Source of the DNA: Gammaproteobacteria bacterium
GTDB taxonomy: Bacteria; Pseudomonadota; Gammaproteobacteria; Pseudomonadales; Pseudohongiellaceae
Length of the DNA stretch: 64,000 bases
Direction: 5' to 3'
Assembly (NCBI GenBank): GCA_030682575.1
Contig: JAUXNX010000016.1
Span: forward strand, 237,638 to 301,637
Shown: in pieces, positions 43,123 through 52,369 of the stretch
Position numbering within the stretch: position 1 is the first letter of the stretch
Layout: each line of letters opens with the position of its first letter
Position numbers and translations under genes: made by a program
Notes under the pieces: generated by a model
Told to the model about the DNA's origin: nothing
What the model saw: only the letters and a program-made list of their open reading frames with translations
Database searches by the model: none

Positions 43123-45159
43123 ATGAACGCCGTTACCCAAACCGAACCCCGCGCCATCCACCCCGCCGCGCTGGAAGTGGCCGACCCCACCAAGAACCTG
43201 ATTTTGGTGCCTCTGTCGCAGCTTCGCCCGTCCAAGCGCAACGTGCGCAAGACCAACCGCCGCCTTTCCATCCCGGAACTGGCCGCGAGCATTCAGCGTG
43301 TCGGTCTGCTGCAAAACCTGATCGTCAGCCAATCCGAGGACGGCGAGCACTACGAAGTCGAAGCCGGAGACCGCCGCCTTGCCGCGTTGAAGCTGCTGGC
43401 GAAGAAGAAGCGCATTGCCAGTGACCATGACGTGCCTTGCCTGCTGGTGGCAGATAGCAGTGCCCGTACCGTGAGCCTCACCGAAAACGTGCAGCGCGAA
43501 GCCATGCACCCCGCCGACCAGTTTGAGGCATTTGCCGCGCTGGTAGCCGAAGGCCGCCCCATCGAGGACATTGCCGCCGACTTCAGCGTTTCCCTGCTGG
43601 TGGTGCAACGCCGCCTGAAACTCGCCAACGTCTCGCCGCGCTTGATGGCCGACTACCGCGCCGGTGCCGTCACCCTTGAACAATTGATGGCCCTTGCCAT
43701 CACCGACGACCACGCCGCGCAGGAAGCCGCGTTCTACGGCGCGCCGCAGTGGCAGCGCAGCCCGTCCGCGTTACGCGAGCACCTGACCGAACGCGAGATC
43801 GACGCGCAGCATCCGCTGGTGCGCTTCGTCGGGCTGGATGCCTACACGGCGGCAGGCGGCGGCACCCGCCGCGACCTGTTCGCCGAGGATGACAGCGGCG
43901 TGTATCTGGACGACGCGGCACTTTTGGAACGGCTGGTGCGCGAGAAGCTGGCGACGCTGGCCGAGGACGTGCGCGCCGAGGGCTGGGCATGGGTGGAGGC
44001 TGTGCCGCACCTGAGTCATGCCGACCGGCAATCGTTCCAGAATACCCCGCGCCAGCGGCGCGAACCGAACGCCCGCGAAGCCCGGCGCATCGCCTCGCTG
44101 CAAGAGCGCCTCGACAAGACCGATGCCCTGCTGGAAGACGCCTACGAGTCCGAGGACGAAGCCGAAGACAAGGTGGAGTCGCTGGAACAGCGGCGCGAGC
44201 AGGTGGCCGCCGAACTGCAAGCCATGCACAACGCCCTGCAGGAGTATGCGCCAGACGTGCGCGCCGTGGCCGGTGCCATCGTCACCATCGATCGCGACGG
44301 CGAGGCAGCAATCCATCGCGGGTTGCTGCGCGAGGCCGAAGCCAAGGCACTGCGCACACTGGAAAAGCTGCGCCAAGGCTTCACCGGCACGGAAGGCGCG
44401 ACCGACGACGAAGGCGAGGACACCGAGCCACCCAAGGCCGCGAACCTGTCTGACCGGCTGGCGCAGCGCCTGAGCGCGCACCGTACCGCCGCGCTGCAAA
44501 TCGAAGTGGCCCGGCATCCGCAGGTGGCGCTGGCCGCGCTGGTGCATAGCATGGTGCAGCGTGTCTTGCAGGACGGCTATGCAGTGGAACTGCCCATCGG
44601 CATCAGCGTGCGCCCGCAGAACCGGCTGGACACCTACGCCCCCGACTGGCCGGAATCGCCCGCCGCCATCGCCTTGCGCGAACTGCAACGGGCATGGGGC
44701 GAACGGCTGCCGGAGGACAGCGCCGAACTGTTGTACGCACTGCTGGCGATGGAGCAAGGCGAACTGGTGCAACTGCTGGCCGTGTGCGTGGCTGGCAGTG
44801 TGGACGTGGTGACGCCGCGTGCCGCGCAGGCCGCGCCCGGCGCGGAACTGGCGCAGGCGGTGGAACTGGACATGGCCGCATGGTGGAAGCCAACCGCCGA
44901 AGGCTATTTCAATCATGTGTCCAAGTCTGTGATTCTCGACGCCGTGCAGCAGTTCGCGCCGTCGCACGTCACCCGCCTGTCCAAGCTCAAGAAGGCAGAC
45001 ATCGCCAGCGAAGCCGAACGGCTAGCACAGGGCAGCGCCTGGATGCCCGCGATGTTCGCGGCGGAGAGCAGCGCCGCGCAGGAGGACATGCAGGAAGCAG
45101 TACCGCAGGACGAAACCACCATCGAAGCGGAAGAAGTGGCCGACACGCTGGCCGCATGA
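43123..45159 (+). CDS. parB: ParB/RepB/Spo0J-family partition protein
   Basis: The 678-residue protein begins with a ParB N-terminal (CTPase/nuclease-like) domain: LSQLRPSKRNVRKT, GLLQNLIVSQ, EAGDRRLAALKLL, then the LTENVQREAMHPADQFEAF box and helix-turn-helix (IEDIAADFSVSLLVVQRRLKLANVS), about residues 30 to 190. The C-terminal 480 residues, with a coiled coil (about 320 to 380), form an extension typical of conjugative elements. RBS AGGAG lies upstream of ATG 43123. Partner of ParA encoded about 8 kb downstream. Confidence 0.92.
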   Translation: MNAVTQTEPRAIHPAALEVADPTKNLILVPLSQLRPSKRNVRKTNRRLSIPELAASIQRVGLLQNLIVSQSEDGEHYEVEAGDRRLAALKLLAKKKRIASDHDVPCLLVADSSARTVSLTENVQREAMHPADQFEAFAALVAEGRPIEDIAADFSVSLLVVQRRLKLANVSPRLMADYRAGAVTLEQLMALAITDDHAAQEAAFYGAPQWQRSPSALREHLTEREIDAQHPLVRFVGLDAYTAAGGGTRRDLFAEDDSGVYLDDAALLERLVREKLATLAEDVRAEGWAWVEAVPHLSHADRQSFQNTPRQRREPNAREARRIASLQERLDKTDALLEDAYESEDEAEDKVESLEQRREQVAAELQAMHNALQEYAPDVRAVAGAIVTIDRDGEAAIHRGLLREAEAKALRTLEKLRQGFTGTEGATDDEGEDTEPPKAANLSDRLAQRLSAHRTAALQIEVARHPQVALAALVHSMVQRVLQDGYAVELPIGISVRPQNRLDTYAPDWPESPAAIALRELQRAWGERLPEDSAELLYALLAMEQGELVQLLAVCVAGSVDVVTPRAAQAAPGAELAQAVELDMAAWWKPTAEGYFNHVSKSVILDAVQQFAPSHVTRLSKLKKADIASEAERLAQGSAWMPAMFAAESSAAQEDMQEAVPQDETTIEAEEVADTLAA

Positions 45160-45178
45160 CGTAGCCGCGTGACACATG

Positions 45179-45208
45179 GCCCCGGCGCAGATCGCGCCGG
45201 GGCTTTTT
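45179..45208 (+). terminator. Terminator of parB
   Basis: GCCCCGGCGC (45179-45188) pairs with GCGCCGGGGC (45194-45203), followed by T5. It lies 19 bases after the parB stop. Confidence 0.88.
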
Positions 45209-45220
45209 CCTGAACATCAA

Positions 45221-45254
45221 AAACCGGGCGCGGCAAGTTTGCCGCGCCCGGTTT
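45221..45254. repeat. Near-perfect 34-bp palindrome
   Basis: AAACCGGGCGCGGCAA (45221-45236) and TTGCCGCGCCCGGTTT (45239-45254) form 16-base arms with a 2-base centre. It follows the parB terminator by 12 bases. It could be a second bidirectional stop or a binding or transfer site. Confidence 0.7.
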
Positions 45255-45273
45255 CCAACGGCCAAAGCAAAAA

Positions 45274-45311
45274 CGCCCCGTCGCCGCCTTCGATCAGGCG
45301 GCGACGGGGCG
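45274..45311. repeat. 38-bp inverted repeat
   Basis: CGCCCCGTCGCCGCCT (45274-45289) and AGGCGGCGACGGGGCG (45296-45311) are perfect 16-base arms with loop TCGATC. There is no T-run on the + strand side; on the - strand, GCGTTTTTGC follows, so it could terminate leftward transcription. Confidence 0.7.
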
Positions 45312-45868
45312 GCGCACCAATGCCTGGTGGGCAGTGCGCCGGGGCACGCTGCACCTTGCTGCGTCCGGTTGTGCGAAAGCCTGCCGTCCTCGACGCTGGC
45401 GGGGGCTGTCCGGGCCATCACGCCGGCCTGTTCACCGACATGCCCCACGGCCTTGCCATGACGCATCTACACCACGCCTCAAACCGTCCGCCGCTGGATG
45501 CGGTGGGCATTCCTGTCTGTCGCTGTGGGCCAGACCTTGCCGGCATCAGGGCGCGTGCCGGCGACGCCTTCATGCGGAGCGCCGAGCCGGCCATCGCTCC
45601 ATTCGGGTCAGTTCGGCCCGTTGCGTCCTTGGTTCGTTGTGAATCCTGGCGGGAGCGCGGCTGCGCCTCGGGCTTCATGGCTGCAACCGTCCGGCGCAAA
45701 CAATTTCCCCTGCGCTGCGCGCATTCCTCGCGGGACAAATTCTTTGCGCCTCCCGGTCCTCCACGCTGTTTCGGCCGCTGCGCGATGCAGCCAGCCCGTC
45801 CCCCGCCGACCGGATCACAACAAGGACGCGATGGGCGCGACCTTGGCAACCCGAAAGGAGCAAACATC
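45312..45868. other. Long GC-rich intergenic region upstream of DUF736
   Basis: About 550 bases with no supported gene. An open frame runs through it into the DUF736 gene, but it has no start signal and its composition is unlike the coding part. RBS AAAGGAG lies before ATG 45869. Confidence 0.5.
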
Positions 45869-46180
45869 ATGGCCAACATCGGCACATTCACCGCACAGAA
45901 CGACGGCTTCACCGGCACGGTCCGCACCCTGACACTCAACGTCAAGGTCAAGTTCGTCCCCAACGACAAAGGCAGCGAGAATGCCCCCGACTTCCGCATC
46001 CAGGCGGCGGACGGCTACGACATCGGCGCGGCATGGAAGAAAGTCAGCCAGGCCGAGCGGCCCTACCTGTCGGTGACGCTGGATGATCCGTCGTTCCCGG
46101 CGACCATCTACGCCCGCCTGATCGAAGAAGAAGACGGCTCGCACAACCTGATCTGGTCGCGCAGCAAGCCAGCGGCCTGA
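45869..46180 (+). CDS. DUF736 family protein
   Basis: A 103-residue protein matching DUF736: MANIGTFTAQNDGFTGTVRTL..., then APDFRIQAADGYDIGAAWKK and YLSVTLDDPSFPATIYARL. The all-beta, single-domain family is widespread on conjugative elements and plasmids of Alpha-, Beta- and Gammaproteobacteria, with unknown function. It has a strong ribosome binding site (AAAGGAG). Confidence 0.92.
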   Translation: MANIGTFTAQNDGFTGTVRTLTLNVKVKFVPNDKGSENAPDFRIQAADGYDIGAAWKKVSQAERPYLSVTLDDPSFPATIYARLIEEEDGSHNLIWSRSKPAA

Positions 46181-46191
46181 CGGCCGCCACA

Positions 46192-46217
46192 GCGCCCCGC
46201 CCACAGTGGCGGGGCGC
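46192..46217. terminator. Stem-loop between DUF736 and the helicase gene
   Basis: GCGCCCCGCC (46192-46201) pairs with GGCGGGGCGC (46208-46217) around a 6-base loop. It lies between two convergent genes and probably helps stop transcription, although neither side has a long T-run. Confidence 0.6.
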
Positions 46218-46279
46218 CCCCATCTAAAGGCAACTGGCGACCCTAAGCGATCGCTCGGCACTCTCCGTATGTTGCGAGG

Positions 46280-47950
46280 CTACTGACTGGGGCTGAGAAA
46301 AGGCATGGCGTAGCCTAGAAACTCAGAGTGAGGCGTCCTGTTTTCCTTCCATCTGTAAGGGTTGGATGGTGGGGTGTCTCGGCGATCACTGACGGTCAAC
46401 ATCAACCGTTTCTTGGCCCGGGAAATGCCGACAAAAAAAGCACAACGCTCTGCATCTTCCTCTCCCCAAAAGGACTGATTTTCAACGCCGAGGATGACAA
46501 CCGTATCGAATTCAAGCCCCTTGCTCTTGTGGATGGTCATAAGGCGCACAGCCTGATCGTCGGAAAAGCGCTCCAGTGCCTTGGGCAAATTGGGTTCCGA
46601 CTTCAGCAGTTCATCTATGCGAGTCTTGGTGTCATTGACGATTTGTACGAGTCGCGCTTTTGACTCGTAATCATGGGAAAGCGCAGACAGGGTCTCGATG
46701 CCTACTTTGTTCAGGAAGGCGCGGACAAAATCCCACCAGCCCATGGATGGTTCACCCAGTGATGCGACCTGTGCCGCACTTCTCCGCTGCTCGGCAATAA
46801 AGCGCTGGAAGTCCTGTCGGACGCTGGACTGCACATCGTCGTCAGCGAAAGGAATGAGCTGCGCCATCAACCGAATCCAGGCTTTGGGTTCACGCTGCCC
46901 ATAAAGACTGGACAGATAATCGACGATAAGCCTTGCGGCCGGTTCGACAGAGATGTCCTGAATCTGCTGCTCGTTGCGAAAGGGGATGCTCCGCCGTTCC
47001 AATGCCTGGATCAGGTGGTCGCCATAGAGGTCTGGTTGCCGGACGATCAGAACCGCAATTTCCGAGGGGGAAAGCTGCTCATGGTTAATCCACGTGTTGA
47101 TTGTATCGGCTAGGTACTCGGCCTCTTCCTGACAGCTCGAAAATCGCCACGCGAAGATCTGGCCTTCCTCACCTGCGAGTTGTTCATCGGGCATGACGGA
47201 GGCGGGGTCCATCACTTTGATGATCTCGTTCTGTACACGCAGCAGGCGGGGCTTCGAGCGGAAGTTGCGATACATGTTGAGTGGTTCAGCAGCAAAGTCC
47301 GCTGCGAAGGTTTGGAAAATGCCGTCGAGGGCACCTGCCCATCCCATGATCTTTTGCTTGGTGTCGCCGACTGCCGTCAGGCGGATAGCCGTACCCTGGA
47401 ACGCGAGCTTCACCAGCGCGTACTGGTGGTCAGTGCAATCCTGGAATTCGTCCAGGAAGACATCGCTGTAGGTCTGACGGACGGCGTTGCGAGCTGCAAC
47501 GGATGTATTGAGGATCTGGATGGCCAGAGGCACCAGGTCGCTGAATTCGATCTGCCGTCGTGTCACTCTCCGATCGCCGATCTGGTAGTTGACGTCGAGG
47601 GCATCCTGTCCGGTTAGCACCGGACGGAAACGGTCGATGATCCGCTTGGCAAAAGCATGGAAGGTGTAGCTGTCGAAACGTGCTGCCAAGTCGGAACCAC
47701 AACGGCGTTGCACGCGTTCCTTCAGGTTTTTGCTGGCATCAACCTTGAACGAGATGGCCAGTATCCGTTTCGGGTAGCGACAGGTTCCTGTGCGCAGCAG
47801 GAAGTCGGCGCGCTGTGCAAGCATTTCCGTTTTTCCTGCACCCGGCCCGGCTGTCAGCGCAAGACAGCGCTCTGTCTCCCGTGCGGCACGCAAGGCATTG
47901 GGTTCAAGCGTCAGCCCGTCTGCCGGTTGCCAATCGCCTACGGCGATCAT
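46280..47950 (-). CDS. Gabija-like UvrD-family helicase (GajB-like)
   Basis: The 556-residue superfamily 1 helicase has Walker A (GPGAGKT, residues 35 to 41), Walker B/motif II (VFLDEFQDC), motif III (AVGDTKQKIMGWAGA), motif IV (YRNFRSKPRLL), motif V (VRLMTIHKSKGLEFDTVVI) and motif VI (FVGISRAKKRL). Its start overlaps the OLD nuclease stop by four bases. In Gabija, GajB senses or uses DNA ends and nucleotides and works with GajA in anti-phage defence. Length is somewhat above the 494 residues of the reference GajB. Confidence 0.85.
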   Translation of the reverse strand: MIAVGDWQPADGLTLEPNALRAARETERCLALTAGPGAGKTEMLAQRADFLLRTGTCRYPKRILAISFKVDASKNLKERVQRRCGSDLAARFDSYTFHAFAKRIIDRFRPVLTGQDALDVNYQIGDRRVTRRQIEFSDLVPLAIQILNTSVAARNAVRQTYSDVFLDEFQDCTDHQYALVKLAFQGTAIRLTAVGDTKQKIMGWAGALDGIFQTFAADFAAEPLNMYRNFRSKPRLLRVQNEIIKVMDPASVMPDEQLAGEEGQIFAWRFSSCQEEAEYLADTINTWINHEQLSPSEIAVLIVRQPDLYGDHLIQALERRSIPFRNEQQIQDISVEPAARLIVDYLSSLYGQREPKAWIRLMAQLIPFADDDVQSSVRQDFQRFIAEQRRSAAQVASLGEPSMGWWDFVRAFLNKVGIETLSALSHDYESKARLVQIVNDTKTRIDELLKSEPNLPKALERFSDDQAVRLMTIHKSKGLEFDTVVILGVENQSFWGEEDAERCAFFVGISRAKKRLMLTVSDRRDTPPSNPYRWKENRTPHSEFLGYAMPFLSPSQ

Positions 47951-49851
47951 TCAGGCAATTCCTCCAGCTTGGCGATCACCGCGTCCGCCAGTCGCGCCAG
48001 TGATTCAGGCATGTCGTTGTGAAGTTCTTCATCACTCAATTGGGCCAGAGCATCGATATGGGCCGCTGGCTTGCTGCCTAGCTTGAAACACTTGTGATAG
48101 GTTTTGAAAAGCGCACGCTCATCGTCATCGTACTGTTCTGCGTCGAAATGGCTGTCGCCGAGGACAGCTTTGACCGTAGTCTCACTCGGCGGATTAGACT
48201 TGACACCATACTCATCGGGAAACGAGAGCAGCATCGCGAAGTCGAGGTCCAGCGGATAGGAGAAAAAAACGTCTCTATTCTCCAATTCTTCAAGGTAGTG
48301 GAGATAGTCACGAACCTTCTCTTTCGCATCGTTCCAGGCGGGGATTCCGTGGTCCTGCGGGAGCTTGTTGGCAGGAGCATATTCACCTAACTGATCGTTG
48401 ACGTACTTGATCCGGCCCCAGCCTCCTTGATGCCGGGCGACATCCAAATCGAGCAAAGTGAGATAGGGAATTTCGAGGGCCGAGAGCAGGCGCCAGAAGT
48501 GATTGACATGGCGACCGCCCAGGGGGGCGACGGTTACAGCAGACTCATCGACTGGAATACCTTTGGCACGCAGGATACGGGGCAGAACGATTTCCTCGCT
48601 ATCACCTTCTCCAAGGATGACCAGCCGGGAGAAGTAGATTTCTGGATATGCCTGCACGGCTTCGCGGACAAACTTGTGGGCTTCATCGGACCTTTTTGGC
48701 AAGCGAATGCGCGTGGTCTTGGTGGTTCGCTCGCTGGTAAGCCGTAAGTAGCGAATGTGCCTAGGGTCTACTCGCCGCAGCATGGAAGGTGCATGGGTGG
48801 CGATCAGGGCTTGGGCATCCTCGTTACCCGCCATGGTGACCAGAGCATTTACGATTCGTCCCAGATAGTGAGGCGAGAGGCTGTTCTCAGGCTCCTCAAG
48901 GGCGACGATCGTAAACACCGGGGGGCGCAGCTTGTCTGGGTCGAAGGTATCGTCGTCACCGGCAAGGACCGCGCGCCCAATCGACTGTGCCGAGAGCACC
49001 AGCGACAGATAGAGCATGGACTTCTGGCCATCACTTAGCCTGGAGAAATCGACCAATTCCTCGTCATGCCCGGGAGAAAATGAGACGGACAGATGTCGCA
49101 ATAAAGATTCGATCTCGGATGCGACGAAGGTGATTTTGGGGTCGGCGAAGAAACTGCCTTTGTGCAAGGTGCTCCAGGTTGTCTTCAGGCTCTCGCTCAA
49201 TGTTGCGATCGATGGATTACCAGTAAGGCTTTCGCTGATTTTGTCCGTGAAGCCTTTGATTTCTTCTCGCTCGTCCTCCCAGTTTACGGCTCGCAGCATG
49301 CGGCCGAGCAGAGCATTGGCGCCGTAAGCGATGTGCTCGGCGGGATCTCGTCGCGCGGGTAGGTAGTGGACTTGCACATGGTTGCGTTCCGCTCTCGTAA
49401 CCTGTGCCGTCGTGAGGGGAGAACCATCGGTATCGAGGTCCAGTACATGGACCAGGGTTTCCTCTATGTCGCCATTCACGCCCATCGTGGCGTCCAGGCG
49501 ATACCGGACACGAGGCGGGTCATCGGCGGAGTCCAACCGCATATGGCCGAAGTGGGGAGCTATCGTCGCGACATCATCGTCATCTTCAAGTTCGGGAAAG
49601 ATAAAGTCGGCTTCGATCCAGAGCTGCCTTTCCTCGGGAACTTCCTTTTCGTTATAGGGAACGTGGAAGTCCGACCGCTGGATGCGCCGTAGCGAGGGAT
49701 CGAAGGCAAACAAGCGACACAACGCCTGAAGTGCTGCCGTCTTGCCCGAACCGTTCGGGCCGATCAGATAGGTGATGTCGTTGAGGGTCAGTTCGGTGGG
49801 TTCTGGTCCAAACGACTGAAAGCTGAACAGTCGGATACTCTGTAGTTTCAT
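47947..49851 (-). CDS. Gabija-like OLD-family ATPase/TOPRIM nuclease (GajA-like)
   Basis: The 634-residue protein joins an ABC-type ATPase and a TOPRIM nuclease. Walker A is GPNGSGKT (residues 31 to 38), with a signature-like FSRLSDGQKSMLYLSLVLSAQ and Walker B TIVALEEPENSLSP. The TOPRIM part begins LVILGEGDSEEIVLPRIL (catalytic Glu) and has the D-x-D motif TLLDLDVARHQGG. OLD nucleases followed by a UvrD helicase define class 2 OLD/Gabija systems, where GajA nicks DNA and depletion of nucleotides switches it on. It is longer than the reference GajA (578). Confidence 0.85.
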   Translation of the reverse strand: MKLQSIRLFSFQSFGPEPTELTLNDITYLIGPNGSGKTAALQALCRLFAFDPSLRRIQRSDFHVPYNEKEVPEERQLWIEADFIFPELEDDDDVATIAPHFGHMRLDSADDPPRVRYRLDATMGVNGDIEETLVHVLDLDTDGSPLTTAQVTRAERNHVQVHYLPARRDPAEHIAYGANALLGRMLRAVNWEDEREEIKGFTDKISESLTGNPSIATLSESLKTTWSTLHKGSFFADPKITFVASEIESLLRHLSVSFSPGHDEELVDFSRLSDGQKSMLYLSLVLSAQSIGRAVLAGDDDTFDPDKLRPPVFTIVALEEPENSLSPHYLGRIVNALVTMAGNEDAQALIATHAPSMLRRVDPRHIRYLRLTSERTTKTTRIRLPKRSDEAHKFVREAVQAYPEIYFSRLVILGEGDSEEIVLPRILRAKGIPVDESAVTVAPLGGRHVNHFWRLLSALEIPYLTLLDLDVARHQGGWGRIKYVNDQLGEYAPANKLPQDHGIPAWNDAKEKVRDYLHYLEELENRDVFFSYPLDLDFAMLLSFPDEYGVKSNPPSETTVKAVLGDSHFDAEQYDDDERALFKTYHKCFKLGSKPAAHIDALAQLSDEELHNDMPESLARLADAVIAKLEELPE

Positions 49852-49959
49852 GTGAAGCGCTAGTTCCTTTGTTTTGACTTGGCGTTTTCGAATGCGCGCT
49901 CACTGAACTACACGCAACCAGTTACGGGTCATCGCTCGTTTGTGGCCGACTGTCGTTCC

Positions 49960-50250
49960 TCATAAACCATCGCCGGCAATCTCTTTCAGCTCCTGTCGTA
50001 CTTGTGCTAGGAGCTGGTCAGCCTGCGTCTCGCTGTTGCCGGCATAAGCCAGCGTCAGCAGGGTGAGCGGATGCACCTCCATCACCTCGCACAGCTCTGC
50101 TAGTTTACTGAGGGTTGGGCTTTTCAGGTCGCGCTCCAAGGTGCTCAAGTAAGTGCGGCTCGATACATCCGAGAACGCTTCTTGGCTCAGACCACGGGCC
50201 TTTCTGATACGGCGTAGCGCGTCTGGCAAAGATGGCTTGACCGTTGTCAT
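49960..50250 (-). CDS. XRE-family regulator
   Basis: A 96-residue Cro/C1-type repressor (LRRIRKARGLSQEAFSDVSSRTYLSTLERDLKSPTLSKLAELCEVMEVHPLTLL). Tn4371-type elements keep an XRE gene here, so it may belong to the core rather than the defence pair. It could nevertheless control the adjacent OLD/UvrD genes, which lie downstream on the same strand. Confidence 0.82.
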   Translation of the reverse strand: MTTVKPSLPDALRRIRKARGLSQEAFSDVSSRTYLSTLERDLKSPTLSKLAELCEVMEVHPLTLLTLAYAGNSETQADQLLAQVRQELKEIAGDGL

Positions 50251-50292
50251 GCTGGACTACCCCCAAAATCCAGAATGACAACCGATTGCACC

Positions 50293-50313
50293 CTATAGGA
50301 CTACAATCTATAG
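50293..50313. promoter_or_regulatory. CTATAG repeat pair upstream of XRE gene
   Basis: CTATAG occurs at 50293-50298 and 50308-50313, spaced 15 bases, within an imperfect dyad, 43 to 63 bases upstream of the XRE start. It is a likely operator for autoregulation. Confidence 0.35.
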
Positions 50314-50533
50314 TGTTCATTTGGTGTTGCTCTACGCATCCGTGCCTCTACGGAAATCCGTATCTGCGACTGGCATCAAATTCATGGAGTCGCATCCGTG
50401 TCTTTGCTGGCTTCCGTCAATGCGCCTTCGTGCCTTTACGCGACTGCGGATGTGTTGGCTTGCGCTTTCGCGCTTGTACGTAGACGCGCAGACGCGATTC
50501 GGCGGCTCCGTGCATCGGAGAGGAAGCGTGACC

Positions 50534-50881
50534 ATGAACCCGCTTATCACTGACGGGCAACGCGCGCGGCTATTGGCCAACGGCGAGGCGCGTGCTGCCG
50601 GCCACGCCACCGATCTGCTGCCGGTAGTGCGTCTGTTCACCCCGGACGCGCACGCCACCTGGTTGCTGGCCTCGCTCGATCCCGAGGACGGCGACACGGC
50701 TTATGGGCTGTGCGACATTGGCATCGGCTTGCCCGCGCTGGGCACCGTGCGGCTGTCCGAGCTGGCGTCGATCGCTGGGCCGCTTCAGCGGCCCGTCGAA
50801 CGCGATCTGTACTTCGTCGCCACGCGCACCCTGTCGGGGTACACGCGACTGGCACAACGCAACGGGTCGATCATCGACTGA
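50534..50881 (+). CDS. DUF2958 family protein
   Basis: A 115-residue protein: MNPLITDGQRARLLANG, then PVVRLFTPDAHATWLLASLDPEDGDTAYGLCDIGIGLPALGTVRLSEL. This all-beta family accompanies conjugative elements of the Tn4371 type and has no proven role. ATG 50534 has GAGGAAG upstream; a longer frame to 50321 lacks a start signal. Confidence 0.9.
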   Translation: MNPLITDGQRARLLANGEARAAGHATDLLPVVRLFTPDAHATWLLASLDPEDGDTAYGLCDIGIGLPALGTVRLSELASIAGPLQRPVERDLYFVATRTLSGYTRLAQRNGSIID

Positions 50882-51198
50882 TCGGCCCTGCTGGCGCATT
50901 GTGTCTATTTCGGTCTGGACTCAGACCACCAGCGCATCAATCGGCATTCATGCACCAGCACGGGGCGGGCAAGACCAAAACAGTCCTGATCTCCGATGCG
51001 GCTTGCGGCAACGTGTTCATGCTGCGCACTGTCATCGTTCGCGCAGCCGTCGCATTCGGACGATGCGTGCAATGCCCTGGAGCCAATCGGTCTTGACACC
51101 ACCAGTTTAGTGAGTGCCCGTGACGATACGCCGATGACGCCGTAGCTCCCCCTGACGCCCGTGGCGACGAGTCCTGCTGTTCGACAGGAGGCCGCGTC
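50882..51198. other. Intergenic stretch between DUF2958 and DUF2285 genes
   Basis: About 317 bases. No supported gene. The ribosome binding site AGGAGG at 51187-51192 serves the next gene. No repeat or promoter pattern stands out. Confidence 0.5.
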
Positions 51199-51981
51199 AT
51201 GGCAGAGTCCGATCACTGGCACCCCGGTGCCGCCTACCTCTACGTCCTGCACCTGGACGGTCCCGCGCTGGCCTGGGAATACCTGCGCCGCCATCCCGAT
51301 TACTGGCGCGACTGGCTGCATCGCCGCCGTCATCCCGAAGCGGCGCAGCACTGGGGGCTGCGCCTGCTGGAAGACCCGACTCTGGATGCGCGCGACGCGC
51401 ACCCGGCCTGGTTTCCCGACCACGACAGCGTGGTGCAGCTCTATCCCGATGCCGACCCGCCGCCTGATGCCGAACGCTTCGCGCTCTGGCATCTGCCGGG
51501 CCGAAAGCACCTGATCCACGATGGCCGGCGGCTGGTTCTCGCCATCCGCTGGGCAGGCTGCTGCCTGCGCTTGGCCTTCGCGTCCGATCTGGCGGATGGC
51601 ATGGCCTACGCCTACGCCTTGCGCGCCTCGCCCGATCCTTGTTCGCGTTGCCGCGCGCTGGTGGGCGAGCTGGGCAAACTGGTGGCGAACGCACCGACAG
51701 CATTGGCCACGCTACGCCCCTCTACGACCGCGCTGTTGGAGCTGCGCACCTTGCAGGCACTCGACGGTACCCTGGCCGGCGCATCCTTGCGCACCGTAGC
51801 GGACGTGCTATTCGGTGCAGCGGCCGTCACCGGAGACTGGCACGCCGATGGCGCACTGCGCGCTCGCGTGCGCCGCCTGGTGCGGCGGGGCCAGACCCTG
51901 ATGCGCGGCGGCTATCGCGGCCTCGCACAGCTTCATCCGCACAGGCAGGGACGTTCCGCATCCTTCGCAAAACGTCCCTGA
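51199..51981 (+). CDS. DUF2285 family protein
   Basis: The 260-residue protein has an N-terminal DUF6499-like segment (WHPGAAYLYVLHLDGPALAWEYLRRHPDYWRDW) and a C-terminal DUF2285 helical region (ALLELRTLQALDGTLAGASLRTVADVLFGAAAV...RVRRLVRRGQTLMRGGYRGLA). In related elements, DUF2285 proteins with a ribbon act as transcription or transfer regulators; the exact role here is unknown. ATG 51199 follows AGGAGG. Confidence 0.88.
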   Translation: MAESDHWHPGAAYLYVLHLDGPALAWEYLRRHPDYWRDWLHRRRHPEAAQHWGLRLLEDPTLDARDAHPAWFPDHDSVVQLYPDADPPPDAERFALWHLPGRKHLIHDGRRLVLAIRWAGCCLRLAFASDLADGMAYAYALRASPDPCSRCRALVGELGKLVANAPTALATLRPSTTALLELRTLQALDGTLAGASLRTVADVLFGAAAVTGDWHADGALRARVRRLVRRGQTLMRGGYRGLAQLHPHRQGRSASFAKRP

Positions 51982-52064
51982 GCACAGCGCCTTTCTTCTC
52001 TGAGACTGCCTCCATCCGGCCGCGCTGTCGCGGTCAGCGATTCAGACCGATGGAGGTTCACGCC

Positions 52065-52355
52065 ATGAGACCCGCACCGCTGCGGCCGCAAGCCGCTCCC
52101 GCTGTCACGCAGCAACCCGCCCAGCCTTCGCGCTACCTGACCAACGACGAAGCAGCCGACTACCTGCGCCTGTCGCCGCGCACGCTGGAGAAGCAGCGCG
52201 TGATCGGCGGCGGTCCGCGCTTTCGCAAGTTCGGCCGTCGCGTCATGTACGCGGTGGCCGACCTCGACGCCTGGGCGGACGCGCGCAGCTTCGAGGCCAC
52301 GTCCGACCCCGAATACGCCGAACGCCACGCCGGTGACTACCGCGATGGCCGCTGA
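52065..52355 (+). CDS. AlpA/MerR-type helix-turn-helix protein
   Basis: A 96-residue protein with the helix-turn-helix 17 pattern (YLTNDEAADYLRLSPRTLEKQRVIGGGPRFRKFGRRVMYAVADLDAW). Such excisionase-like regulators lie upstream of repA on Tn4371-type elements. ATG 52065 follows GGAGGTTCACGC; the stop is 15 bases before repA. Confidence 0.88.
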   Translation: MRPAPLRPQAAPAVTQQPAQPSRYLTNDEAADYLRLSPRTLEKQRVIGGGPRFRKFGRRVMYAVADLDAWADARSFEATSDPEYAERHAGDYRDGR

Positions 52356-52369
52356 GAGCCAGCGCGCGA

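Noticed and set aside
45176..46180. 334-codon frame reading through to the DUF736 gene
   Set aside because: The DUF736 family start and a strong ribosome binding site lie at 45869; the upstream part runs through palindromes and has no start signal.
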